Origin: Chlamydia trachomatis
GTDB lineage: Bacteria > Chlamydiota > Chlamydiia > Chlamydiales > 2-12-FULL-49-11
Length of the DNA: 12,393 nt
Direction of reading: 5' to 3'
Assembly (NCBI GenBank): GCA_945870925.1
Contig: CAMBTZ010000034.1
Span: forward strand, 1-12,393
Below the pieces are notes generated by a model. The model was not told where the DNA came from and searched no databases. It worked only from the letters and a program-made list of their open reading frames with translations. The translations under genes were made by a program, and so were the position numbers. How positions within the stretch are numbered: position 1 is the stretch's first letter; each line of letters begins with the position of its first letter. This document shows, one piece after another, positions 5,428-12,393 of this stretch.

Positions 5428-6297
5428 TTATTCTATAACAGGTTGGCCTATTTTACAAAGAGTCTCTAATCCGAGCGATGTATTTTTGATAAGATCTTTT
5501 GAGAGCTTTACTCTACCGGGCTCAATAAGGGTTATAACCATTGAAGCACCGAATGAAAAATAACCCATTTCATCCCCTTTTTTATATTGCTTTCCTGCTT
5601 GATACGTAAAATTGATGCTCCCAACGTTTGTGGCGCCGATGGCAATAAAGGCGACTTGTCCGAGTTTTTCTGTTTGGAGCAAAACTTGCACTCTTTTATT
5701 TTCTGTCAGATAAGAAATGTTAGTTTTAAGGGCAATCGGATTAACAGAATAGAGATAGCCGCCAATTAATTTTGGCGCTTCAGAAATGCAATCGAGTGGG
5801 AAATGAAATCTGTGATAATCAGGCGGAGCAAGCCTTGCAATCAAAAGCGATCCACCTTTATATCTACTTGCATCACAATGAAGTAATTTAGAAATCGAAA
5901 GTTTTTTCCCTTTTACAAAGATTTCTTGGTGAAGATCGATGTTATCAAAGGCTAAATATCGCCCATCAGCGGGTGCGATTACAGGAGTATCGGATATTGG
6001 TCTAGCCTCTTTTTTAAGCTTTCGAATAAAAAAATCATTGAATGTCGCAAAATTTTCTGTTTCGGCCTCGCTCATATTAACATGAAATTTTTTTACAAAT
6101 GGTGTGATCTGTTTTTTTGAGAAGGGTGATTTTTGCCAAATTCCAAACAAAGCGGAAGCTAGCGGTAGCTTTGAGATCAAAGTACGCAAGCATTTTGAAA
6201 AAATTGTTTGTCTATAAGCAAGCTGTAAGAGCGATTCGCCGTAAACAATTTCTTCTTCAATTTTTTCTGTCTTTCTATCTACAATATGAATAGTCAT
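5428..6297 (-). CDS. psd: Phosphatidylserine decarboxylase proenzyme
   Basis: Psd is a membrane-associated pyruvoyl enzyme that converts phosphatidylserine to phosphatidylethanolamine, the last step of PE synthesis. The 289-residue proenzyme shows PADG at 109-112 with Asp111, the YHRFHFP motif at 161-167 with His162 and His165, the segment FIAIGATNVGSI at 217-228, and the self-cleavage region FSFGASMVI at 247-255. The usual cleavage motif is LGST or GGST, cut just before Ser; here it reads G250-A251-S252-M253. Ser252 would become the pyruvoyl group, with Ala in place of the preceding Gly and Met in place of Thr. Length and other motifs are normal, so I expect an active enzyme. It is divergent from secA (53-base gap) and followed by the coiled-coil gene. 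No convincing -35/-10 pair is seen upstream; TATTAT at 6318-6323 (minus strand) is a possible -10. Confidence 0.94.
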   Translation of the reverse strand: MTIHIVDRKTEKIEEEIVYGESLLQLAYRQTIFSKCLRTLISKLPLASALFGIWQKSPFSKKQITPFVKKFHVNMSEAETENFATFNDFFIRKLKKEARPISDTPVIAPADGRYLAFDNIDLHQEIFVKGKKLSISKLLHCDASRYKGGSLLIARLAPPDYHRFHFPLDCISEAPKLIGGYLYSVNPIALKTNISYLTENKRVQVLLQTEKLGQVAFIAIGATNVGSINFTYQAGKQYKKGDEMGYFSFGASMVITLIEPGRVKLSKDLIKNTSLGLETLCKIGQPVIE

Positions 6298-6350
6298 AAA
6301 TGAGTTTATTGTTTAAAATAATATGTTAGAAATTTAATTGACAGGGAATA

Positions 6351-9272
6351 ATGTTTAGATTTTTAAAAAAAATATTCGGCACCCAGCAAACACGCTTAGT
6401 TAAACGCTATTTCCATATCGTTAAAAAAATTAACATCAAAGCAGAGGAATTTGCTTCTCTTTCCGACGACGACCTTCGTGCAAAAACTACCGAATTTAAA
6501 TTACGATTAAAAAACGGCGCAACTCCTGATGATCTTCTTGTTGAAGCTTATGCCGTAGTTAAAAATGCTTGCAGAAGACTTATTGGAACTGAAATTCACG
6601 TCTCAGGTTATAATCAAAAATGGGACATGGTCCCTTATGATGTTCAAATAGTAGGTGCAGTTGCAATGCATTATGGTGCAATCGCTGAAATGCAGACAGG
6701 TGAAGGAAAAACACTTACGTCAGCTATGCCTCTCTACCTTCATGCATTAACTGGAAAACCTACTCATCTTGTTACTGTAAACGACTATCTAGCAAAACGG
6801 GATGCTGAATGGGTTGGTTCAATTTTTAAATGGCTTGGCCTAACTGTTTCCGTTCTGACAAATAATTCACCTATAGAAAAAAGGCACGAGCTTTATCTTG
6901 CCGATATTGTATATGGAACAGCTTCGGAATTTGGCTTTGATTATCTACGAGATAATTCGATGGCCACGAATAAAGATCAACAGTGCCAAAGAGGTTACTA
7001 TTTTGCGGTGATTGATGAAGTAGACTCCATATTGATCGATGAAGCTAGAACTCCCCTAATTATTTCAGGTCCCTCTTCTGTATCTAGACAAATGTACGAT
7101 GTACTTAAGGACCCCGTTGCAGAGATGGTAAGACTTCAGCGTGATGAGTGCAACAAACTTGCCTCGGAAGCTAGACGTATTTTAGAGGGCCTTAATCTTC
7201 TAGAAGAGACCACCGAGTCTAATAAGCTTACAAAAGAGCAAGATATAGAACTTCAAGGGGCTCTAAAAAAACTGTGGCTAGTTTCAAAAGGGACTCCAAT
7301 AAATAAAATTTTAAAGCGCATTCGTGAAAATCCCGATCTTAGAGCTAGGCTTGACCTACTTGAAACTTATTACTGGGGTGATCAAAACAAGGAGGAACGC
7401 TTAGAAGCTCTTGCAAAACTCTTTATTATTGTCGATGAGCGCAATAACGAATATGAACTGACTGATTTAGGGGTTAAGCATTGGCATGGCGATGACAAAG
7501 CTTTTACTATGCTCGATCTAGGCCATGAATATGCGTTAATTGATGATAATACGGATTTATCAGATCAAGAGAAGTTACAAAAAAAAGTAGATCTGCGCGA
7601 AGCTGATTCTCTAAGAAAAGAGACATCTCACAATGTAAGACAACTGTTTAGAGCCCACCTTTTGATGGAAAAAGACGTCGACTACATTGTTCAAGAAGGG
7701 AAAATTGTAATCATTGACGAAAACACCGGCAGACCTCAAGCAGGACGTAGATTCTCTGACGGCCTTCACCAAGCCATTGAAGCAAAAGAGGCTGTTGCGA
7801 TTCAAAAAGAGACTCAAACTTACGCAACTATTACTCTTCAAAATTATTTCCGTCTTTACGCAAGACTTGCGGGAATGACAGGTACTGCAATTACTGAAGC
7901 GCAAGAATTAAAAGAGATCTACAAAATTGACGTTCTAGAAATTCCATCAAATAAAAAGTGCCAAAGAGCCGATCTAAATGATGAGATTTACATGACAGAA
8001 CGGGAAAAATATAATGCAATTATTAAAGAGTTAATAGAAATTCACAAGAAGGGTCGCCCGATTTTAATTGGGACCGAGACTGTTGAAATTTCTGAAAAAT
8101 TATCACGCATTTTAAAAAACCAGAAACTTCCCCACACTGTTTTGAACGCAAAGCAAAATGATAAAGAGGCTGAAATTGTAGCTGCTGCCGGCCAAAAAGG
8201 GGCAATTACCGTTTCAACAAACATGGCAGGACGAGGAACCGATATTAAGCTTGGTGAAGGCGTCGCAGCTCTTGGCGGGCTTCATGTTATTGGAACAACA
8301 AGACATCAATCTAGACGAATTGACCGCCAATTACGTGGTCGTTCAGGCCGTCAAGGCGATCCAGGCTCCTCTAAATTCTATGTCTCTTTTGAAGATTCTC
8401 TCATGAGACTTTTTGCATCAAATAAACTTACCTCGATCTTACAAAAATTTCGACCGCCGGAAGGTGAAGCTATTTCAGCACCTATTCTGAATCGCTCTAT
8501 CGAAACAGCACAGAAACGAATTGAACAAAGAAATTATACAATTAGAAAGCACACTCTTGAATTTGATGATGTAATGAATAAACACCGAACAGAGGTCTAC
8601 AGCTTTCGAAATGAAGTTTTACAATCACCTAACATCCTTCCACTTACTACAGAGATTTTAGAGAATTTCTGCTCTACCTTAAGTGAACCATTTTTCCAAA
8701 ATCGCTTAGAAGAAAATGGATGGCTTCCGGAAGAGTATCGTAAATGTTTAATGACTCACTTCCCTGTATTGATTGAAGAACACGCTTTCAGCGATGAAAA
8801 ACTAACTATTGAAGAGATAGAAACTCTTGCAGCAAAAAGAATTGTATCGGCGTTCCAAAATAAAATGAAGCACGAAGCAGAGATGGTCGGCATGATGCAA
8901 ATGTTTAGCGGAAAAGAGCCGGACCCTGTCTCTATCCTTCAAAATGTAATTAGATCACTTCTTATTCAGTCTATTGATAAATTCTGGCAAGAACACCTTC
9001 TTTCAATAGATCACCTTAGAACAGAAGTTTCCATGCGGTCAGTTGCACAAAAAGATCCTCTTGTCGAATTTAAACATGAAGCATTTTCCCTTTTTGATAA
9101 ATTCACTCGTAAAGTCAGAGCAGATATTAGCCATCTCCTTTTTGCATTCGGCATCTCTATACCGGAGAGCCCGGAAATGAGAAAAGCGATATCTCAAATG
9201 CGAATTATGGGATATCCCGCTCCCCTAAAAATCGCTCTTGAAAAGCTTAACATGCTCACCTATCAAGCATAA
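6351..9272 (+). CDS. secA: Protein translocase ATPase SecA, variant with enlarged PPXD and no C-terminal zinc motif
   Basis: SecA is the motor that pushes preproteins through SecYEG. The 973-residue protein has Walker A MQTGEGKT at 114-121, Walker B with DEVD at 222-225 followed by LIDEARTPLIISG, the second nucleotide-binding domain with GTETVE and GRGTDIKLGEG, and the arginine-finger region QLRGRSGRQGDPGSS. The helical scaffold is present (RKHTLEFDDVMNKHR, DKFWQEHLLSIDHLRTEV). The preprotein cross-linking domain is expanded: between LIISG (about 240) and YELTDLG (about 368) lie about 125 residues of predicted helix, some 60-70 more than in E. coli. The protein ends in LTYQA, without the cysteine-rich SecB/phospholipid-binding tail. 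The ATG at 6351 follows AGGGA by three bases, a close and weak ribosome-binding site. It converges with the zinc-ribbon gene, 21 bases beyond its stop. Confidence 0.97.
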   Translation: MFRFLKKIFGTQQTRLVKRYFHIVKKINIKAEEFASLSDDDLRAKTTEFKLRLKNGATPDDLLVEAYAVVKNACRRLIGTEIHVSGYNQKWDMVPYDVQIVGAVAMHYGAIAEMQTGEGKTLTSAMPLYLHALTGKPTHLVTVNDYLAKRDAEWVGSIFKWLGLTVSVLTNNSPIEKRHELYLADIVYGTASEFGFDYLRDNSMATNKDQQCQRGYYFAVIDEVDSILIDEARTPLIISGPSSVSRQMYDVLKDPVAEMVRLQRDECNKLASEARRILEGLNLLEETTESNKLTKEQDIELQGALKKLWLVSKGTPINKILKRIRENPDLRARLDLLETYYWGDQNKEERLEALAKLFIIVDERNNEYELTDLGVKHWHGDDKAFTMLDLGHEYALIDDNTDLSDQEKLQKKVDLREADSLRKETSHNVRQLFRAHLLMEKDVDYIVQEGKIVIIDENTGRPQAGRRFSDGLHQAIEAKEAVAIQKETQTYATITLQNYFRLYARLAGMTGTAITEAQELKEIYKIDVLEIPSNKKCQRADLNDEIYMTEREKYNAIIKELIEIHKKGRPILIGTETVEISEKLSRILKNQKLPHTVLNAKQNDKEAEIVAAAGQKGAITVSTNMAGRGTDIKLGEGVAALGGLHVIGTTRHQSRRIDRQLRGRSGRQGDPGSSKFYVSFEDSLMRLFASNKLTSILQKFRPPEGEAISAPILNRSIETAQKRIEQRNYTIRKHTLEFDDVMNKHRTEVYSFRNEVLQSPNILPLTTEILENFCSTLSEPFFQNRLEENGWLPEEYRKCLMTHFPVLIEEHAFSDEKLTIEEIETLAAKRIVSAFQNKMKHEAEMVGMMQMFSGKEPDPVSILQNVIRSLLIQSIDKFWQEHLLSIDHLRTEVSMRSVAQKDPLVEFKHEAFSLFDKFTRKVRADISHLLFAFGISIPESPEMRKAISQMRIMGYPAPLKIALEKLNMLTYQA

Positions 9273-9293
9273 AAATCTGCTCTAAAAAGCTGA

Positions 9294-9812
9294 TTAATAT
9301 CTCTGATCAGTTGATTCAGAACGGATTGCTGAGAGCTTTTTCCATCCTTGATAGATAAATAGTGCTGATACGAGTAAATAGAGTGGCCAATATTTACTTT
9401 TCCATTGAAGTGTAATTGTACCTTGATCTGAGAGGAAAAATAGGAGCCAGCTTAATGTAAAGAGCCAACCTCCGATTGAAAGGAGGAGAATTGAACCTAA
9501 TTTATTCCCTTCTTCAGCATCAACTTTTGCTTCAACCACCTTCTCCTTCTTTTTTTTCTCTTCTTTTACAGGTTCTTCCTCTTCTTCCTTTTCCCTCTCT
9601 TCAGGAGAGCTAATACCAAATCTGCTTGATGTTCTATCTGGTGAATAGGGCGGCTCATACAGGCCCGCCAAGCTGTCTTCTGTCTGATAGGGAGTTCTAG
9701 CCTTTTGTGAGCCCTTAACAAATGATGATCCACAATATCTGCAATCTTCTGCATCATATGGAACATTCCCTTCACAGAAGGGGCACATCTTAACTTTCTC
9801 TTTTATACCCAT
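9294..9812 (-). CDS. Zinc-ribbon membrane protein, unknown function
   Basis: This 172-residue protein has three parts. The N-terminus carries CPFC at 10-13 and CRYC at 24-27, a CX2C-X10-CX2C zinc ribbon. A low-complexity linker follows, with a highly charged Glu/Lys block at about 71-100 (EEREKEEEEEP, EEKKKKEK). The C-terminus has two hydrophobic segments, about 106-128 (LGSILLLSIGGWLFTLSWLL) and 141-157 (YWPLYLLVSALFIYQGW). With no signal peptide the zinc ribbon should be cytosolic, and a hairpin topology would return the C-terminus there. It is divergent from lpdA; C. trachomatis has an uncharacterised gene, CT556, next to lpdA (from memory), so this may be its counterpart, but that needs an alignment. 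No enzymatic motif is seen. Upstream of the ATG only AAAGAG immediately abuts the start, too close to be a normal ribosome-binding site. Confidence 0.82.
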   Translation of the reverse strand: MGIKEKVKMCPFCEGNVPYDAEDCRYCGSSFVKGSQKARTPYQTEDSLAGLYEPPYSPDRTSSRFGISSPEEREKEEEEEPVKEEKKKKEKVVEAKVDAEEGNKLGSILLLSIGGWLFTLSWLLFFLSDQGTITLQWKSKYWPLYLLVSALFIYQGWKKLSAIRSESTDQRY

Positions 9813-9834
9813 CTCTTTATCTTACCGATTACGA

Positions 9835-9863
9835 TTGATTTTTAGAAGTTTTTTGTATATACA
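9835..9863 (+). promoter_or_regulatory. Predicted promoter of lpdA-lipA with palindromic -10 region
   Basis: TTGATT at 9835-9840 and TATACA at 9858-9863, 17 bases apart, each match the consensus at four of six positions. The -10 lies in the perfect palindrome TGTATATACA (9854-9863), which therefore also offers a -10-like box to the opposite strand in this 57-base divergent gap. Predicted initiation is at about 9870, the A of the lpdA ATG. Confidence 0.4.
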
Positions 9864-9869
9864 GAGGTT

Positions 9870-11258
9870 ATGGAATATGATGTTATTATTATTGGAGGCG
9901 GCCCTGGTGGTTATGTCTCAGCGATTAAGGCAGCACAACTTGGATTAAAAGTAGCCCTCATTGAAAAGGAAAAAGTGGGAGGGACTTGTCTTTTACGTGG
10001 GTGCATTCCAACAAAAACTTTGATTGCAAATGCTCATATTATTAGCGTTATCCAATCTGCAAAAAATTTTGGCGTTACTGTTGATGGTTTTAAAATCAAT
10101 TATGCTCAAATGAAAGAGCGAAAAGATCATGTTGTCGATACTTTATGCAGAGGAGTTGGTCATCTAATTAAAAGTAATGGGATTGATCTATTTACTGGTA
10201 CTGCATCATTTCAGTCTACAAAAGAGATAAAAATTCGTGGTGAAAAATCAGAAATTATTACAGGGAAAAAAATTATTATAGCAACAGGTTCTATTCCTTC
10301 AACTATCGCTTCAGCCCCTATTGACTACCATCGAATTCATGACTCAACCTCTATTTTAGAGCTTACAAAATTGCCAAAATCGCTTATTGTTCTTGGCGCT
10401 GGATACATCGGCTGTGAATTCGCCTCATTATTCTCAACTCTTGGCGTAAAAGTTACCATGGTTGAATTTCTTCCCGGCATTGTTTGGACTGTAAGTAAGA
10501 CTATTTCAGAGTTTCTTACATCTGCATTTGAAAAAAAAGGAATCACTCTGCTGCTTAATGTAAAAATGGAGAAGTGTGATATTACAGAAAATGGCATATC
10601 TCTTTTATTAAGTGATGGAAACACTATTGAGAGTGAAATGCTTTTAGTCTCTGTAGGGAGAAAACCTTATACTGATGAATTAAATCTTGGCGGTGCAGGA
10701 ATCAGCACAACAGCAAATGGATTTATATCTGTAAATGAAAAGATGGAAACTGAAGTTAAAGGGATTTATGCAATTGGTGATGTTACCGGAAAATCAATGC
10801 TTGCTCACTCAGCCTCTCATCAAGGAATTGTTGCAGCCCTTAATTGCTCGGGTAAATCTGAAAAAATGCACTATGAGGCAATACCTGCAGTGATTTTTAC
10901 TGACCCTGAAATTGCAACTGTTGGCTATACACTAGAGCTTGCAAAGGAAAAAGGCTTTGATGCTACATGTGCAAGATTTCCTTTTGCAGCTCTTGGAAAA
11001 GCGCAAGCAGGGATGGAAACAGACGGTTATGCAGAACTTGTAACAGAGAAGAAAACAGGAAGAATATTAGGCGCATTTCTTGTCGGGAGTGATGCGGGTA
11101 ATCTAATTTCTGAAATCACTTTGGCAATTGATCATGAAATCACAATTGATTCACTTGCAAATACAATTCACCCTCATCCAACACTATCAGAAGCATGGAT
11201 GGAGACAGCACTCTTAGCCTTAAATAGACCTATCCACTTACCTCCGGTGAAAAAATGA
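9870..11258 (+). CDS. lpdA: Dihydrolipoamide dehydrogenase (E3)
   Basis: LpdA is the FAD-dependent E3 subunit that reoxidises dihydrolipoyl groups with NAD+ in pyruvate and 2-oxoglutarate dehydrogenase complexes and the glycine cleavage system. The 462-residue protein has the FAD dinucleotide fold IIIGGGPGGYVSA at 6-18, the redox disulfide GGTCLLRGCIPTK with Cys40 and Cys45, the NAD-binding GAGYIGCEFASLFSTLG, and the second FAD motif AIGDVTG. Near the end HPHPTLSEA provides His436 and Glu441, the catalytic pair donated to the partner subunit of the homodimer. Length and motifs are normal. The ATG at 9870 gives a start directly at the Rossmann fold; AGAGG two bases before it is too close for a normal Shine-Dalgarno, and the predicted promoter would make the mRNA leaderless. 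Its stop overlaps the lipA start (ATGA at 11255), so the two are one operon. Confidence 0.96.
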   Translation: MEYDVIIIGGGPGGYVSAIKAAQLGLKVALIEKEKVGGTCLLRGCIPTKTLIANAHIISVIQSAKNFGVTVDGFKINYAQMKERKDHVVDTLCRGVGHLIKSNGIDLFTGTASFQSTKEIKIRGEKSEIITGKKIIIATGSIPSTIASAPIDYHRIHDSTSILELTKLPKSLIVLGAGYIGCEFASLFSTLGVKVTMVEFLPGIVWTVSKTISEFLTSAFEKKGITLLLNVKMEKCDITENGISLLLSDGNTIESEMLLVSVGRKPYTDELNLGGAGISTTANGFISVNEKMETEVKGIYAIGDVTGKSMLAHSASHQGIVAALNCSGKSEKMHYEAIPAVIFTDPEIATVGYTLELAKEKGFDATCARFPFAALGKAQAGMETDGYAELVTEKKTGRILGAFLVGSDAGNLISEITLAIDHEITIDSLANTIHPHPTLSEAWMETALLALNRPIHLPPVKK

Positions 11259-12199
11259 CAGACTCTCTATTCTGCGCAAAGCCCTTACTAAAATCACAAA
11301 ATCGTCTTCCTCAAAATCCTGATCCCGAATCAAAAGGGAGATTTCCTAAATGGCTCCATTTGCCCATGTTCAAAGGTGATAATCTATTTGAAACAGATAC
11401 TATTTTGAAAGAATACCGTTTAAACACAGTTTGCGAAGAAGCAAAATGTCCAAATCGTCTTGAATGCTATTCTAAGAAAACAGCTACCTTTCTTTTACTT
11501 GGAAAAGAGTGCACTCGAGCTTGCGGATTCTGTGAGATCGATTTTTCTAAAACACCCAATCCACCTGAAGAGGATGAACCGATTCGAGTTGCATTATCGG
11601 TTAAGCATTTAGGTCTTAAGCATGTTGTGCTTACAATGGTTGCACGAGATGATTTAGCTGATGGCGGAGCTTTCCATATAGTAAAAGTGATCGACTCAAT
11701 CCGAAAAGAAAATCCCGAAACTACAATTGAAGTTCTTACTTCAGATTTTGCCGGAAACCTTACTTCAGTTGACCTTATCTTAAATAGTCACCCAGAAATC
11801 TTTAACTACAATATAGAGACTGTCCGAAGATTAACCCCATCTGTTCGTCATAAGGCAACCTATGACAGAACCTTAACACTTTTATCTCACATAAAAAACT
11901 CCCCCAATCCCCCTTTTATCAAATCCGGTCTAATGATAGGTCTTGGGGAAACCCTGGAAGAAATTCACGAAACTCTACGTGATTTAAAAAACGCAGGTGT
12001 CGATATCATTACCATGGGTCAATATTTGCAACCTTCAAAAAGAAAACTGATAGTTAAAGAATTTATTTCACCAGAAGCTTTCAAATCTTACGAAACCTAT
12101 GCCTATTCAATCGGAATAAAACACATTTATGCCGGTCCTTTTGTTAGATCGAGTCACAATGCAAAAGAACTATTAAAAATTGTTCACGATAAAACCTGA
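11255..12199 (+). CDS. lipA: Lipoyl synthase
   Basis: LipA is a radical SAM enzyme that inserts two sulfur atoms at C6 and C8 of octanoyl groups on E2 and H proteins, completing lipoate synthesis. The 314-residue protein has both cluster motifs: the auxiliary, sacrificial cluster C-X4-C-X5-C at Cys60, Cys65 and Cys71 (CEEAKCPNRLEC), and the radical SAM C-X3-C-X2-C at Cys86, Cys90 and Cys93 (CTRACGFCEI). The C-terminal RSS at 298-300 supplies the conserved serine ligand of the auxiliary cluster. VLTMVARDDLADGGA, YNIETV and KSGLMIGLGET are also family-typical. The ATG at 11255 overlaps the lpdA stop by four bases, implying coupled translation, and the first 30 residues are variable as in other members. 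Making the cofactor and reoxidising it are thus encoded together. No terminator is visible after it. Confidence 0.96.
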   Translation: MTDSLFCAKPLLKSQNRLPQNPDPESKGRFPKWLHLPMFKGDNLFETDTILKEYRLNTVCEEAKCPNRLECYSKKTATFLLLGKECTRACGFCEIDFSKTPNPPEEDEPIRVALSVKHLGLKHVVLTMVARDDLADGGAFHIVKVIDSIRKENPETTIEVLTSDFAGNLTSVDLILNSHPEIFNYNIETVRRLTPSVRHKATYDRTLTLLSHIKNSPNPPFIKSGLMIGLGETLEEIHETLRDLKNAGVDIITMGQYLQPSKRKLIVKEFISPEAFKSYETYAYSIGIKHIYAGPFVRSSHNAKELLKIVHDKT

Positions 12200-12204
12200 A
12201 AAAC

Positions 12205-12213
12205 TGATATAAT
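12205..12213 (+). promoter_or_regulatory. Extended -10 promoter for the gene after lipA
   Basis: TGATATAAT at 12205-12213 is a complete extended -10 element (TGn followed by TATAAT), which can work without a good -35; the best upstream match is only TTCACG at 12183-12188. Transcription would start near 12220, two bases before the ATG at 12222. Confidence 0.5.
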
Positions 12214-12221
12214 TTTTACTT

Positions 12222-12393
12222 ATGGATATTCCTCTACTTGATGAGATTGATTTAGAAATTTTAATGCATAGAGATGCCCATTTTGGTGGTAACTTTGGCA
12301 TTATGATCGAGTACTATGAGAATGAAGGTGTTGGCGCAATGCCTGACTTTGAACTTGATCGTATTGAAGAGCTTCAATCTATTCAAGAAGAGC
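12222..12393 (+). CDS. Unknown acidic protein, 3'-truncated by window edge
   Basis: An ATG at 12222, 22 bases after lipA, opens a frame with no stop through 57 full codons to the window end. The visible part is strongly acidic (MDIPLLDEIDLEILMHRDAH, then HFGGNFGIMIEYYENEG and FELDRIEELQSIQEE), mostly helical in propensity, without signal peptide, membrane segment or known motif. It is not the SctJ/YscJ lipoprotein that I recall following lipA in C. trachomatis. An extended -10 directly upstream supports a real gene start. No Shine-Dalgarno is seen, again consistent with a nearly leaderless mRNA. Function cannot be assigned from this fragment. Confidence 0.6.
   Translation, partial: MDIPLLDEIDLEILMHRDAHFGGNFGIMIEYYENEGVGAMPDFELDRIEELQSIQEE

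Noticed and set aside
6338..6343. Perfect TTGACA just upstream of secA as a -35 box
   Set aside because: It lies only eight bases before the secA ATG, so any -10 would fall inside the coding region; likely coincidental.
7611..7904. 97-codon minus-strand open frame within secA
   Set aside because: It lies opposite well-conserved SecA motifs, has no start signals, and its translation has no coherent features.
9273..9308. Shared terminator between the convergent secA and zinc-ribbon genes
   Set aside because: Only a weak CTGAT/ATCAG pairing is present, without a U-run on either strand.
9566..9775. Second minus-strand frame overlapping the zinc-ribbon gene
   Set aside because: It is an alternative frame of the same DNA; the 172-residue frame explains the zinc ribbon and membrane segments and this one shows nothing.
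10337..10624. 95-codon minus-strand open frame within lpdA
   Set aside because: It is antisense to the conserved NAD-binding domain of lpdA, without ribosome-binding site or known motif.

Overview
The window looks like chromosome of a Chlamydiae-phylum bacterium, probably an environmental 'chlamydia-like' endosymbiont rather than a Chlamydiaceae pathogen. The DNA is AT-rich. It pairs mnmE with nth, psd with secA, and an uncharacterised zinc-ribbon gene with lpdA-lipA. These neighbourhoods recall the C. trachomatis clusters around CT697-CT701 and CT556-CT558 (from memory, not searched). SecA also has the enlarged preprotein-binding region I associate with chlamydial and Bacteroidetes SecA. Phylum-level confidence is moderate to high; genus cannot be told.

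Layout. 2-1605: the 3' part of mnmE (tRNA wobble-uridine modification GTPase) overlaps nth (endonuclease III). 1643-5171 looks like an accessory block: a DUF4143-type AAA ATPase, a 48-residue cysteine-rich peptide gene at 2828-2974, rlmN with an unusual promoter, a GNAT-like protein, and a 363-bp gene-free stretch with an IS200/IS605-like fragment and a large inverted repeat of octamers. 5172-6297 (minus strand): psd and a small coiled-coil protein gene in one operon. 6351-9272: secA, divergent from psd. 9294-9812 (minus): a zinc-ribbon membrane protein. 9870-12199: lpdA-lipA operon with an ATGA overlap. From 12222: the start of an unknown gene that runs off the window.

How the genes fit together. 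MnmE and RlmN both tune translation by RNA modification. LipA makes the lipoyl cofactor and LpdA reoxidises it in 2-oxoacid dehydrogenase complexes, which explains their coupling. Psd makes phosphatidylethanolamine and SecA drives protein export, so 5172-9272 concerns the membrane.

Most worth checking: the cysteine-rich peptide with an exact C-C-CC-C-C spacing, the rlmN promoter whose -10 box is the loop of a perfect 6+6 inverted repeat, the recurrence of predicted promoters that would give leaderless or almost leaderless mRNAs, and the octamer inverted repeat at 4939-5092. I found no tRNA, rRNA, CRISPR array or intact insertion sequence.
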